Source: Agreia pratensis (GTDB lineage: Bacteria; Actinomycetota; Actinomycetes; Actinomycetales; Microbacteriaceae). From it: a stretch of 64,000 bases of DNA. The stretch lies in the NCBI RefSeq assembly GCF_900177685.1, contig NZ_FXAY01000001.1, forward strand, positions 186,001 to 250,000, given 5' to 3'. Position numbers and translations under genes: made by a program. The notes under the pieces are model-generated. The model was given only the letters and a program-made list of their open reading frames with translations, had not been told where the DNA came from and searched no databases. Numbering within the stretch: the first letter of the stretch is position 1; the number at the start of each line of letters is the position of its first letter. Shown here piece after piece: positions 8,543 to 17,870 of this stretch.

Positions 8543-9762
8543 CTCGTTGCGCCCTCCCCCAGCCATTCTCGAATAGACGGGCCGTGCTCGTCGAGCAGAG
8601 GCGGCGGGAGGTGGCGTCGCTTGGTCGTCTCCCTCTCAGCGTCGCCGTCTGTGGTGAAGAAGCGAATGGGCGGGCCGGGAAGCTCGATGGGGCCGAGCGT
8701 CGGATGTTCGACCTCGAGCAGCAGCCCCTGTGAGATCGCCTGATCCCACCGATAGACCTCGTCGAGGCTGCGCACGGTGCCCGCCGGGATGCCTGCTTCC
8801 GAAAGCGCCGCCAGCAGCTCGGCCGCGTTGAACGCGGCGAACGCTCGCTCGACGACCTCAATGGTGTGCCCGCGGTGACGCACCCTCTGGGCGTTGTCGA
8901 CCAACAGCGGATCGGCGCCGTCGATGCCGAACCTCTCACAGAGGCGTTGCCAGAGCGACTCGTTGCCGACACTGATCTGCACGGACCCGTCCGCGCATTC
9001 GAACAGCCCGTAGGGCGCGATCGACGGATGGTGATTGCCCTGCGCCTGAGGAACCTCGTCGGCGACCGTCACCCGGGTGCCCTGAAAAGCGTGCACGCCG
9101 ACGACGGCAGAGAGCAACGACGTTCGCACAACCGTGCCAACGCCCGTGGTCGTGCGCTCGATGAGCGCCGCCAGTACCCCGTAGGCGCCGTACATTCCCG
9201 ACAGCAGGTCCGCGATCGGAACACCCACCCGTTGGGGATCGTCGGGCCCGGATCCGGTGATCGACATGAGACCTGCCTCGCCCTGAACGATCTGGTCGTA
9301 GCCAGCGCGGGCCGCCTCAGGTCCGTCATGGCCGAAGCCCGTGATCGAGAGGATCACGAGCCGAGGATTGATCTCGTGCAGCCGGGTCATCGAGAGGCCG
9401 AGCCTGTCCATGACTCCCGTGCGGAAGTTCTCGATCACCACGTCGGCACGCTCAAGAAGCGCCGTGAGAATCCGGATGTCCGCCGCCGACTTCAAGTCGA
9501 GGGCGAGGGATTCCTTGTTTCGGTTGCACGAGAGGAAGTAGCTCGACTGCCGATCGTTCTCCGGCCCGACGAACGGCGGTCCCCAGCGGCGGGTCTCGTC
9601 ACCCGAGCCCACCGCCTCGATCTTCACGACGCGAGCGCCGAGGTCACCGAGCATCATGCCGGCGTGCGGGCCGGCCAGTGCTCTGCTGAGATCGACGACG
9701 AGGGTGCCGGCGAGGGGGCCGGTCGACGCCGCCTCGTCACCCGAGACGATGTCGTGGGTCAT
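8539..9762 (-). CDS. CoA transferase family III (CaiB/BaiF type)
   Basis: The 407-residue protein has the family III pattern: ALAGPHAGMMLGDLGARVVK near the N-terminus, then SYFLSCNRNKESLALDL, and the expected catalytic aspartate in GYDQIVQGEAGLM. Members move CoA between carboxylic acids (formyl, carnitine, succinyl, benzylsuccinate). It overlaps both neighbours by 4 bp, placing it in one transcript between the carboxylesterase and the carboxyltransferase. This suggests activation of an acid released by the esterase. The acid itself cannot be named. Confidence 0.87.
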   Translation of the reverse strand: MTHDIVSGDEAASTGPLAGTLVVDLSRALAGPHAGMMLGDLGARVVKIEAVGSGDETRRWGPPFVGPENDRQSSYFLSCNRNKESLALDLKSAADIRILTALLERADVVIENFRTGVMDRLGLSMTRLHEINPRLVILSITGFGHDGPEAARAGYDQIVQGEAGLMSITGSGPDDPQRVGVPIADLLSGMYGAYGVLAALIERTTTGVGTVVRTSLLSAVVGVHAFQGTRVTVADEVPQAQGNHHPSIAPYGLFECADGSVQISVGNESLWQRLCERFGIDGADPLLVDNAQRVRHRGHTIEVVERAFAAFNAAELLAALSEAGIPAGTVRSLDEVYRWDQAISQGLLLEVEHPTLGPIELPGPPIRFFTTDGDAERETTKRRHLPPPLLDEHGPSIREWLGEGATR

Positions 9763-11315
9763 GATGCGCTCACCTCTGCCGCCTCGAGCCAGAACCGACG
9801 GAGGCCCGCGAGCGGATCATTCAGGAGCGCGGGCTGAGTGTTCAGTTCCATCGTCGAACGATCACTCGGCTCGTATGGCACCCACTCCGGCAAGGCCGCC
9901 GACACCGGCACACCCGTGTCTGCGAAGCGCACCCAGGTCGCGCTCATCCAGTCAGAGAGCTGCTGCGGCGGATGTTCGCCGACCAGCGACACCGCCTCGA
10001 TTCGATCGAGCTGCCGAAAGACGAAGGGAACATCGAGCACATGGCAGGCGCCCATCCGGCCGTTGAACAGCGGGGTCTCCCAGGTGAACAGATAGGCGAA
10101 GGTTTTGGCTGCGCCGGACGCGCGCGCATCGAGCAGACGATTCGTAGGCTGTCGGTACAGCCTGTCAGTCAGGAGCGATTCGAGCATCTGCCGGCTACGA
10201 GGCTGCTGACCGAGCTCCTCGGCGAGGACTCCCTCGTAGTCAGCTGCGCGACCACTGGCATCCGCCGAAAATTCCTCGGCAAGAACCGCCGTGATCTTGG
10301 CTTCGGTCGCCTCGACGGATTCTCCGTCTCCCGACATCGGCTCGGTGAAGAACGAGGCCTCATTGCGATTCGTGCCCACGAGAAGGGGCACGTCGGCGTT
10401 GACTCCCCGACGCACGGCATCCAGCGGCAGTTCCGACAACACCCTGCCGTCGATCGTCGGCTGGAATGGAAGCGCGAGGCCGACGACTCCCTTGGCGAAC
10501 TCGTCGGCGAAGCGCTGCTGAGCGGCAAGCAACTCCTGCAGTGGCATGTCGAGGAGACGTGAGGCGGTCTGCTCGGTCAGACCAGCCGCATCGAGGAAGC
10601 CCGCCGTTATCGCCTCCGACTCCGGCAGACCACGAGCGCGCTCGGCCGTTCCGCTCTGCACGATGGCGCGGTGGAACAGCCCCTCCGACCGGGGCGTGCC
10701 AAGCAGGGTGGCAACGGCGGCGCCCCCGGCCGATTCGCCGAAGACCGTCACGCACTGCGGATCACCACCGAAGGCGGCGATGTTGTCGCGCACCCATTCG
10801 AGTGCCGCGATCTGATCGAGCACCCCGAGATTGCCCGCATCGGCGAATTCGTCGCCGAGCAGGTGCCCCAGCTGCAGATAGCCCAGTGCGCCCAGCCTGT
10901 AGTTGATCGAGACTACGACCACGTCGAAGGTGGCCGCCAGTTCTGCTCCGTTGTTGAGGCCGCTCGAGTTGGAGCCACCGACGTAGCCGCCGCCGTGGAT
11001 CCACACCATGACAGGGCGGGCCAGGGCGTCCGCTCGCGGAGTCCAGACGTTCAGGTTGAGGCAGTCCTCTTCCGAACTCGGCGGCTGAAAGTAGTCGTTG
11101 GCCGTCATGAACGGATCGGGGTTCTGCGGTGCAGCAGGGCCGAATTTCTTCGCATCGAGTTCTCCAGCCCAGGGAGCAACAGGCTGCGGAGGCCGGAAGC
11201 GCAACTCTCCGACAGGCGACGCGGCGAACGGAATGCCGAGGTAGCACTGAACGTCGGCGCGCTTGGTGAGTGACGTCGATCCCTGAATCACACCCGACGC
11301 GAGAACCAGCCTCAT
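9759..11315 (-). CDS. carboxylesterase type B
   Basis: The 518-residue alpha/beta hydrolase of the carboxylesterase/para-nitrobenzyl esterase family has the nucleophile elbow FGESAGGAAVA (serine near residue 194), the oxyanion-hole strand VMVWIHGGGYVGGS, and a C-terminal GACHVLDVPFVF that should hold the catalytic histidine. No signal peptide is visible, so it should act in the cytoplasm on an imported ester. It starts in an ATGA overlap with the DppF-like ATPase, tying import directly to ester hydrolysis. Confidence 0.9.
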   Translation of the reverse strand: MRLVLASGVIQGSTSLTKRADVQCYLGIPFAASPVGELRFRPPQPVAPWAGELDAKKFGPAAPQNPDPFMTANDYFQPPSSEEDCLNLNVWTPRADALARPVMVWIHGGGYVGGSNSSGLNNGAELAATFDVVVVSINYRLGALGYLQLGHLLGDEFADAGNLGVLDQIAALEWVRDNIAAFGGDPQCVTVFGESAGGAAVATLLGTPRSEGLFHRAIVQSGTAERARGLPESEAITAGFLDAAGLTEQTASRLLDMPLQELLAAQQRFADEFAKGVVGLALPFQPTIDGRVLSELPLDAVRRGVNADVPLLVGTNRNEASFFTEPMSGDGESVEATEAKITAVLAEEFSADASGRAADYEGVLAEELGQQPRSRQMLESLLTDRLYRQPTNRLLDARASGAAKTFAYLFTWETPLFNGRMGACHVLDVPFVFRQLDRIEAVSLVGEHPPQQLSDWMSATWVRFADTGVPVSAALPEWVPYEPSDRSTMELNTQPALLNDPLAGLRRFWLEAAEVSAS

Positions 11316-12196
11316 CGAACGGTCTCTCGGGCGGCATCCGATGCCCGCTGTGATGCGAGAAGAGCGTGCCGCTCGGAGCGGCGCACCGCCTGCCTCTTCG
11401 GGTGGGGAACAGGAGCGGCCATCAGAAGGCGCTGGGTGTACGGATGCTCGGGCGCACCCGTGACCGCGGCGGCATCTCCCGTCTCGACGATCTCACCGCG
11501 GTACATCACTGCGACGCGATGGCTGATGTGCCGAACGACGCTCAGATCGTGCGAGACGAAGAGGTAGGCCACGCCGGTCTTCTCCTGGATGTCGATGAAC
11601 AGGTCGAGCACGCGGGCCTGCGTCGAGAGGTCGAGCGCCGAGACCGGCTCGTCGCAGACGACGAGGCGGGGGCGCAGGGCGAGAGCTCTGGCGATCGCGA
11701 CACGTTGCCTTTGCCCGCCGGAGAACTCGCGCGGCAGACGATCCGCGGCATCCGACGGCAGATTGACCAGGTCGAGAAGCTCGCGAATACGATCCCGAGC
11801 GGCGATTCGGGCAGTCCCCGAGGTGAGAAGAGGCTCCGCGAGAATGTCGCCGATGGTCATCGCCGGGTTGAGCGACGTATACGGGTCTTGGAACACGACC
11901 TGAATGTCTGCGCTCAGCGCACGTCGATCCGCGCGCGACAGCCGGGTCGTGTCGCGCCCGTCGAAGCTGATCGAGCCGCCCGCGATCGGTGCGAGCCCGA
12001 GCACAGCGCGGCCGATGGTCGTCTTACCCGAGCCCGACTCGCCCACGAGGCCCATGGTCTCGCCGGGCAGGATGTCGAGGGAGACGCCCTTCAGCGCCTT
12101 GAACGGCGGGCGGCGCCATCCTTTGACGGGGAACTCGACCTCGAGCCCGCTGATGGTCAGAAGCGGCTGCTCTGCAACACTCGCGACGTCGGTCAT
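11312..12196 (-). CDS. dipeptide/oligopeptide ABC transporter ATP-binding protein (DppF/OppF-like)
   Basis: The 294-residue ATPase has Walker A GLVGESGSGKTT near residue 50, the signature FSGGQRQRVAIARAL, and Walker B RLVVCDEPVSALD. The C-terminal EHPYTQRLLMAAPVPHP is the hallmark of the oligopeptide transporter ATPase group. It overlaps the fused permease-ATPase by ATGA and pairs with that ATPase half, giving the usual heterodimer. It energises uptake through the DppB/DppC channel encoded upstream. Confidence 0.92.
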   Translation of the reverse strand: MTDVASVAEQPLLTISGLEVEFPVKGWRRPPFKALKGVSLDILPGETMGLVGESGSGKTTIGRAVLGLAPIAGGSISFDGRDTTRLSRADRRALSADIQVVFQDPYTSLNPAMTIGDILAEPLLTSGTARIAARDRIRELLDLVNLPSDAADRLPREFSGGQRQRVAIARALALRPRLVVCDEPVSALDLSTQARVLDLFIDIQEKTGVAYLFVSHDLSVVRHISHRVAVMYRGEIVETGDAAAVTGAPEHPYTQRLLMAAPVPHPKRQAVRRSERHALLASQRASDAARETVR

Positions 12197-14049
12197 CGTG
12201 CTGTTCCTCTCGATGAAACGGGTCGCGTACTGCGCGCCGCGCGCGGCTCGGTGTCCTCGAGGGTCGAGGAGAGCAGCATCCGGGTGTAGGGGTTGTGCGG
12301 GTCGTCGAACAGTTCGAGCGCATCGGCCTGCTCGACGAGCCGCCCGGCCTGCATGACAGCCACGCGATCACAGATGTCGGCCACGACACCGAAGTTGTGA
12401 GTCACCATGATCATGCCCATGCTGCGCTCTCGCTGCAGGCCGCGCAGCAGGTCGAGAACCTCGGCCTGCACGGTCACGTCGAGGGCGGTCGTGGGCTCGT
12501 CAGCGATCAGCAGTTCGGGGTCGCACGCAACGGCGCCCGCGATGAGCACTCGCTGTGCCATCCCACCCGAGACCTCGTGCGGGTAGGCGTCGAAGGTTCG
12601 ACGAGGATCGGCGATGCCCACACGATCGAGCAGCTCGAGCGCCTTCGTCTTCGCCGCGGGGCGGCTCAGGCCGAGGATGTGCCTCATCGGTTCCACGAGC
12701 TGGAATCCGAGGGTGAAGCTCGGGTCGAGATTCGACATCGGCTCCTGAGGAATGTATCCGAACTGGCGGCCCCTGAGCGCGGCCGCACCATGCGCCGCGC
12801 CGTCGGCCGAAGCGATCGTGCGCGCCGCGAACGAGATGGTGCCGCCGAGAATCGCGCCGGTGTCGGGAAGCAGTCCGAGGATCGAGAAAGCCGTCTGAGA
12901 CTTGCCCGAGCCGGACTCGCCGACGAGACCGAGCACCTCGCCGCGGTCGACGTGCAGCGAGACGCCGTCGACGACGATGGTCGTACTGCCATCCGGCTGC
13001 GGATATCCGACCTGAAGATCGCGCACCACCAGGAGCGCGTCGCTCGGCTCGATGTCTTCCTGGCCTCCGTCGCGGGGCGAGATGACAGCTGCGGTCGCGG
13101 CCGTGCTCAAATCGAGACGGCGTGTCGATGTCTCCTCCTCGTTCGTCGGCTTGCGACGTCGCGTCTTCCGCGCGGGTTCCGCTCCCTGCACGGTGTCGCG
13201 CAGCGCGGCGCCGAAGATGGCGAGCGAACCCACCGTGAGGCCGATGATCAGACCCGGCCAGAGAATCATGGTGGGCGCCACGTAGATGTTCGAGAACGCC
13301 TCGCTCAGCATCTGCCCCCAGCTCGCGGTCGACGAGTCGCCCACACCGAGGAATTCGAGGCCAGCCTGAAGCACGATGGCGATTCCGGCGATCATGGATG
13401 CCTGGATCACCAGCGGCGCCCGGATCACCCCGAGTACGTGGCGCGAGATGATCCGGTAGTCGCTGAGTCCGGAGACCTTGGCGGCATCGATGTAGAGCTC
13501 GCGGCGCACGGAGACGACACCGGACCGGGTCAACCGGAATACGCCCGGTGAGAGGAGAGCACCGAAGGTCACCATGACGCCGACCATTCCCGGGCCGATC
13601 ACCGAGATCAGGGCGAGAACCACGATGAGTCCGGGCATGGCCATCAGCAGACTGGCGAACCAGCTCGAGAGAGAGTCGAACCAACCCTGGAAGTAGCCGG
13701 CGATCAGACCGGTGGGGATTCCGATAGCGAGGGCCGTCGCGAGCGCGATGAGGGCCCCGATGAGACTGACCCTGGCGCCGAAGAAGAGACGAGCGAGAAC
13801 GTCTCGACCCGACGCATCCGCACCCAGCAAATGCTCACCGAAAGGCGGGGCAAGTGCGTCGTTGAGGTCGGCCCGGCCCGGATCCCATCCGGTGATCTGG
13901 CCGGCGAAAACGGCACTGAGCACGACCAAGGCGAGGATGACCAGCGACACCACCGCCATGGGGTTCTTGAGAACGCGTCGGTAGAGCTTCTGCCTGCCGG
14001 AGGCGACGACGGGAACGACCGCGTCTGCCGGGATCACTACTTCACTCAT
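12193..14049 (-). CDS. fused DppC-like permease and DppD-like ATP-binding protein
   Basis: The 618-residue fusion protein has a DppC-type permease at residues about 15-285 (LLGADASGRDVLARLFFGAR, about six hydrophobic segments). A charged linker leads to an ATPase at about 340-610 with LVGESGSGKSQ, VSGGMAQRVLIAGAV and LLIADEPTTALD. In most operons these are two genes. Only the ATG at MSEVVIPAD gives the ATGA overlap with the upstream DppB gene; a longer frame start lies inside that gene. The frame is open throughout with intact motifs in both halves, so it looks functional. Confidence 0.9.
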   Translation of the reverse strand: MSEVVIPADAVVPVVASGRQKLYRRVLKNPMAVVSLVILALVVLSAVFAGQITGWDPGRADLNDALAPPFGEHLLGADASGRDVLARLFFGARVSLIGALIALATALAIGIPTGLIAGYFQGWFDSLSSWFASLLMAMPGLIVVLALISVIGPGMVGVMVTFGALLSPGVFRLTRSGVVSVRRELYIDAAKVSGLSDYRIISRHVLGVIRAPLVIQASMIAGIAIVLQAGLEFLGVGDSSTASWGQMLSEAFSNIYVAPTMILWPGLIIGLTVGSLAIFGAALRDTVQGAEPARKTRRRKPTNEEETSTRRLDLSTAATAAVISPRDGGQEDIEPSDALLVVRDLQVGYPQPDGSTTIVVDGVSLHVDRGEVLGLVGESGSGKSQTAFSILGLLPDTGAILGGTISFAARTIASADGAAHGAAALRGRQFGYIPQEPMSNLDPSFTLGFQLVEPMRHILGLSRPAAKTKALELLDRVGIADPRRTFDAYPHEVSGGMAQRVLIAGAVACDPELLIADEPTTALDVTVQAEVLDLLRGLQRERSMGMIMVTHNFGVVADICDRVAVMQAGRLVEQADALELFDDPHNPYTRMLLSSTLEDTEPRAARSTRPVSSRGTAR

Positions 14050-14987
14050 GAGACACGCGCCTTCGGATTGAGCCACCCGGTCAGCAGATCGATGACCAGG
14101 TTGACGATGACGACGAGAACGACCATAACGACGACGAGCCCGAGAATTTGTGGAAGGTCACCCTGGAGGGTGGCATTCACGGCCAGGCTGCCGATCCCCG
14201 GCAGGGCGAAGATCTTCTCGATGATGATGGCGCCGCCCAGGAGCCCGACGAACTGCAGAGAAAGAACAGTGAGCGCGGGAGGTGCGGCGTTGCGGAGGAC
14301 GTGCCTGAAGAGTAGGGAGCGGTGGCTGATGCCCCGGCTGCGCAGTGTGCGCACATAATCCTGCCTCAGCACGTCGATGGTGGCGCCTCGAACCTGTTGC
14401 GCCGTGGAGGCGATGGTGCCGACGACGAGCGCCGCGACAGGCAAGATGAGCCCGAGTGCCCAGCGGCCCGGATCAGTTGTGAACGGCACGAAGCCCGTCG
14501 CAGGAAGCAGCTTCAGGTTGACCGCGAACACGGTCACCAGGATCAGGGCCACCCAGAAGTTCGGCAGCGCGAAGCCGAGTACTGCGAACATCTGAACGAA
14601 GCGGTCGATCCAGCCCCTCTTCACAGCCGCCGTGACTCCGAGAATCGCGCTGAGGATCGCGGTCACGAGGATGGCCGTGATCACGACCGACAGAGACACG
14701 GGGAATTTGTTGGCGAGAGAGGTCATCACCGGTTCATTGGTGAACCAGGACCGGCCGAAGTCGCCCGTGATGGCGGCCCCGAGCCAGTCGACGTAACGCA
14801 CAGCCAGGGGCTGATCGAGCCCGAGCTCGGCAGATTTGGCTGCGACCTGCTCGACGGTCGCCCCGTCTCCCAGAATGTTTCGGGCCGGATCTCCTCCGGT
14901 CATGCTCATCAGCAGGAATGTCATGGTCGCGATCACGAACACGAGTACAACGGCCGCGCCGAGCCGGCGAAGCAAGAATGTCGCCAT
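14046..14987 (-). CDS. dipeptide/oligopeptide ABC transporter permease (DppB/OppB-like)
   Basis: The 313-residue permease starts with MATFLLRRLGAAVVLVFVIA, the classic DppB N-terminal segment, then MTGGDPARNILG, and ends with a six-helix BPD_transp_1 region. The conserved loop RGISHRSLLFRHVLRNAAPP matches the coupling-helix area of DppB proteins. It lies 68 bp downstream of the binding lipoprotein and overlaps the fused DppC-DppD gene, completing the importer. It probably carries a short peptide or another small carboxylated compound. Confidence 0.93.
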   Translation of the reverse strand: MATFLLRRLGAAVVLVFVIATMTFLLMSMTGGDPARNILGDGATVEQVAAKSAELGLDQPLAVRYVDWLGAAITGDFGRSWFTNEPVMTSLANKFPVSLSVVITAILVTAILSAILGVTAAVKRGWIDRFVQMFAVLGFALPNFWVALILVTVFAVNLKLLPATGFVPFTTDPGRWALGLILPVAALVVGTIASTAQQVRGATIDVLRQDYVRTLRSRGISHRSLLFRHVLRNAAPPALTVLSLQFVGLLGGAIIIEKIFALPGIGSLAVNATLQGDLPQILGLVVVMVVLVVIVNLVIDLLTGWLNPKARVS

Positions 14988-15055
14988 GGTCTCTCTTCTT
15001 CCTCGAAGGTGGTGGGGGCGGGTGGCGCCGGATCATCCGACGCCACCCGAGGTAC

Positions 15056-16585
15056 TCAGCTGGCGGGCGCGTAGTTCCAGATATACGGAACGACGTTCTG
15101 CGGCTGCATGGTGACCGTGGTCTTGGCGGAGCTCAGGTAGATGTTGTTCTGCACGTACCACGGGGCGAACCACGCCTTGTCGACGACGAAAGCGCTCAGC
15201 TTCTGGAAGGCGGCATCGGCGTCGGCACCGGTGGAGCTCTGCGCCGCTGCGATCAGGGAGTCGAGCTCTGGGTCCTGGTTCTTCATCATGTTCCACGGGG
15301 CCGTCGGCGTGAGGAGCTTGATCGTGTCCTGCCAGGAGTTGGAAGACCCCCAGGAGAAGACGAATACGGGGAACTCTCCACTGATCAGGCGTGAGATCGT
15401 CTGGTCAGCAGAGACGGGCTCGGTGGTGACTCGGATGCCGACGTCTTTCAGTGACTGCACCGTGATCGTGGTCACATCGGAGAATCCAGCGAGATCGGGG
15501 AGCACGAGATCGAACCCATCGGCGTAGCCTGCCTCGGCGAGAAGCTTCTTGGCCTTTGCCGGGTCGTACGGATAGGCATCGTCGAGCGACTTGTCGTACG
15601 CCTGGCTGCTGGGGTTGAAGATCTGCGTGGTCGACTCCCCCTCGCCCAGACGGATCGACTTAAGGATCGCGTCGCCGTCGATCGCGTAGTTCAGCGCCTG
15701 ACGCACTCGCTCATCGGCCAGTGCTGGGACCTTGGCGCCCGCCCGGTCGACGATGAAAAGGCCCTGCCAATCGCCGAGCATCTTGCCGACGGTCAGACCG
15801 CTCGCCTGCGCTTCGGCCATGCTTTTCGCGTCGGCGCTCGCGGCATCGATCTCGCCGGCCTTCAGCGCATTGAGTCGAGCAGTGAGGTCTGAGAGAGGCT
15901 TGATCACGATGCTGTCGTATGGGAAGGCCTCGGCGTTCCAATAGTCGGCATTGCGCTTGTAGGTGTACTGACTGCCCGTCACTGTCGCGGCGGTGTCGAG
16001 AACGTAGGGGCCGCTGCCCACCGGCGTCGTCTTGAGCGAACCGGTGGAGAGTTGCGCCGGCGACGCCATCATTCCCGAAACGAGCGCGAGGTTGCGCAGA
16101 AGTGCCGGATCCGGGGCCTTGAGCACCAGCACGACCTCGGTCGGGCTGGTGACCTCGACAGAAGAGACCGACGCGAGCGTGATCGAGTTCTGCCCTGTGC
16201 CGGTGGCGAAGTGGTCGAGGTTCGCCTTCACTGCGTCTGCGTTGAAGGCCTCGCCATCGGTGAAGGTGACATCGTCTCGGAGCGTCAGGGTGAGACGGGT
16301 GTTGTCATCGTTGTAGCTGAAAGCCGACGCGAGCCACGGCGTGATCTCCAGCTTCGAATCGATGTGCAGGAGGGAGTCGTAGACGGGCTGCATGTACTGC
16401 AGCCGGTTTCCGAACTCGGCATCGGCCGTGTCCCATGAGGTGGCGTCTACCGTCGCGCCCAGAGTAAGCGTTCCTCCCGTCGACGCGGCGGCATCGGTGG
16501 AGGCCGGGGACCCGGCGGAGCATCCAGCGAGCATAAGACTCGCTGCGACGACAAGCGCCCCGAGCCCGAGAATCGATCTCTTCAT
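15056..16585 (-). CDS. ABC transporter substrate-binding lipoprotein, family 5 (peptide/nickel type)
   Basis: The 509-residue extracellular binding protein has a lipoprotein signal (MKRSILGLG, then LMLAGCSAG with the lipidated cysteine near residue 21). The family 5 core includes TWDTADAEFGNRL-like, LRDDVTFTDGEAFNADAVKA and RVRQALNYAIDGDAI segments. A longer open frame starts upstream, but only the chosen ATG precedes the signal peptide. It captures substrate for DppB/DppC and is the first structural gene after the TetR gene, separated from it by a strong terminator and a palindrome. Confidence 0.93.
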   Translation of the reverse strand: MKRSILGLGALVVAASLMLAGCSAGSPASTDAAASTGGTLTLGATVDATSWDTADAEFGNRLQYMQPVYDSLLHIDSKLEITPWLASAFSYNDDNTRLTLTLRDDVTFTDGEAFNADAVKANLDHFATGTGQNSITLASVSSVEVTSPTEVVLVLKAPDPALLRNLALVSGMMASPAQLSTGSLKTTPVGSGPYVLDTAATVTGSQYTYKRNADYWNAEAFPYDSIVIKPLSDLTARLNALKAGEIDAASADAKSMAEAQASGLTVGKMLGDWQGLFIVDRAGAKVPALADERVRQALNYAIDGDAILKSIRLGEGESTTQIFNPSSQAYDKSLDDAYPYDPAKAKKLLAEAGYADGFDLVLPDLAGFSDVTTITVQSLKDVGIRVTTEPVSADQTISRLISGEFPVFVFSWGSSNSWQDTIKLLTPTAPWNMMKNQDPELDSLIAAAQSSTGADADAAFQKLSAFVVDKAWFAPWYVQNNIYLSSAKTTVTMQPQNVVPYIWNYAPAS

Positions 16586-16652
16586 GTCTGTCTCTCTTCG
16601 TTGAGTGAAATGGCGCCTGGCGAAGACTGATCGCCGCGTCCGGTGATTAACA

Positions 16653-16672
16653 TACCGTGTACTCGGTCGGTA
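16653..16672. promoter_or_regulatory. palindromic operator candidate upstream of the binding-protein gene
   Basis: ACCGTGTACTCGGT at 16654-16667 is a near-perfect palindrome centred on GTAC, enclosed by TACCG (16653-16657) and CGGTA (16668-16672). It lies 68 bp before the binding-protein ATG and just behind the TetR terminator. This is the expected place for the operator through which the adjacent TetR controls the import and catabolism operon. Confidence 0.55.
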
Positions 16673-16681
16673 AATCAATCG

Positions 16682-16715
16682 AAAAAAAAGAGCCACCCCG
16701 AAGGATGGCTCTTTT
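16682..16715 (-). terminator. rho-independent terminator after TetR gene
   Basis: Read on the minus strand, a stem AAAAGAGCCA/TGGCTCTTTT with a TTCG-type loop is followed by a run of T residues (A8 on the plus strand at 16682-16689). It begins ten bases after the TetR stop codon, so it should end the regulator transcript and leave the transport genes to their own promoter. Confidence 0.88.
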
Positions 16716-16724
16716 GAGCGCGGG

Positions 16725-17342
16725 TCAGGCTGCGGCCGGTTTCATCGCCATCGACTCGACGAGCGCCCGGGCGACGAGATCGAATGCGGCTCCCATGTCG
16801 ACCTGCGCGTTGTAGATCCACTGCAGCTGGATGCCATCCATCAATGCGATCAAGGCCGACGACAGCACCTCGAGATCGGCGTCGGGGCGGATCTCACCAC
16901 GCTGGATGCCGATCGACAGCGCACCGACCAGCCTGTTGCGGAGCCTGTCGTATCGCGCCTTCATGTAGTCGTGGCCCGGATGGTCGACAGAGGTGCTTTC
17001 GGCGACAAGCACGGCGAAAAGCCTGACAGACACTCGGTTCTTGGAGTTCTGCACGATCAGCTCGCGAAGCCCCGTGATCACATCAGCCCCGCCCAGGCTC
17101 AGCGGGCCGATCAACAGGGCATCGTCGTCTCGATTGTGCTGCTCGAGCACCGCTACCAGGAGTTCGTCTTTCGAATTGAAGTGGTGCAGCAGCCCCGACT
17201 GAGTCACACCTGCCCGTTCGGCGATGTTCGCCAGCGACGCGCCTCGATAGCCAGACTCGGCGAACAGCTGCTCGGCCGCGGTCAGGATGGCGTTCTTCGT
17301 CTGCTCACCCTTGACGTTGTTCTGGCCCAGTTTTGCGCCCAT
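16725..17342 (-). CDS. TetR family transcriptional regulator
   Basis: The 205-residue regulator has an N-terminal TetR helix-turn-helix (AILTAAEQLFAESGYRGASL followed by IAERAGVTQSGLLHHFNSKD, residues about 18-60). The C-terminal ligand domain includes LMDGIQLQWIYN, typical of the TetR_C_6/BetI-like group. It precedes the peptide-type importer, esterase and CoA-transferase genes on the same strand and probably represses them through the palindrome at 16653-16672. A second palindrome lies in its own upstream region at 17390-17405. Confidence 0.9.
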   Translation of the reverse strand: MGAKLGQNNVKGEQTKNAILTAAEQLFAESGYRGASLANIAERAGVTQSGLLHHFNSKDELLVAVLEQHNRDDDALLIGPLSLGGADVITGLRELIVQNSKNRVSVRLFAVLVAESTSVDHPGHDYMKARYDRLRNRLVGALSIGIQRGEIRPDADLEVLSSALIALMDGIQLQWIYNAQVDMGAAFDLVARALVESMAMKPAAA

Positions 17343-17389
17343 GAGTCGACTCCGCTCTGATTCTTCGACTCGCCCAGCCTATATCCAGA

Positions 17390-17405
17390 CCGACCACAAG
17401 GTCGG
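17390..17405. promoter_or_regulatory. inverted repeat upstream of TetR gene
   Basis: CCGACC (17390-17395) and GGTCGG (17400-17405) are perfect 6-bp arms around ACAA, 48 bp before the TetR start. The ACCG/CGGT half-sites resemble those of the palindrome at 16654-16667, so autoregulation by the same protein is plausible. Confidence 0.4.
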
Positions 17406-17420
17406 GTACTTGACAGGCGA

Positions 17421-17870
17421 CTATTCCGTTCCCGGCCTCTTGAAGGCCGAGTGGTCGATCGCGCGCTGGCGCTGCCTGAACCTCGGTGGTTCGAAGGGCA
17501 GCGAGGCTTCCTGCGGCGCACCGTCAGATTGAGACGGGGACGCGAGCCCGGTCGTCTCCATTGTCGTGGTCATCTGAGAAGCCTCCGAGACACGAGCCTC
17601 ATGGGCCAGCGCAGCGGCGCGCCTGGCTACGACGAGCAGTGTCGCGCGAAAAGCCAGTGCCGCGACGATGGCGAAGAGGCCCGCGGTGACGGCAACGGGC
17701 GCGAGCGAGAAGATCATCTGAGTCACGGCGAAACCCTCGTTATTCGGCCCGCCACCCATGCCGAGGCGGTTCACCGACCAGGCCAGAGCCGCGACGCCGC
17801 CGACGATGAGGACGGCGGCCAGAGCCCAGAGCGCGATCTCGAATGGGTTCACACGATTTCGGTGATTCAT
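17421..17870 (-). CDS. small membrane protein, paralogue of its upstream neighbour
   Basis: The 149-residue protein of unknown function begins MNHRNRVNPFEIALWALAAV, with two or three membrane segments (residues about 12-32 and 54-95) and a hydrophilic tail. The VNPFE.ALW start is shared with the next gene upstream, which shows a tandem duplication. A longer frame runs upstream, but this ATG overlaps the neighbour's stop as ATGA. I see no domain that suggests a function. Confidence 0.7.
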   Translation of the reverse strand: MNHRNRVNPFEIALWALAAVLIVGGVAALAWSVNRLGMGGGPNNEGFAVTQMIFSLAPVAVTAGLFAIVAALAFRATLLVVARRAAALAHEARVSEASQMTTTMETTGLASPSQSDGAPQEASLPFEPPRFRQRQRAIDHSAFKRPGTE

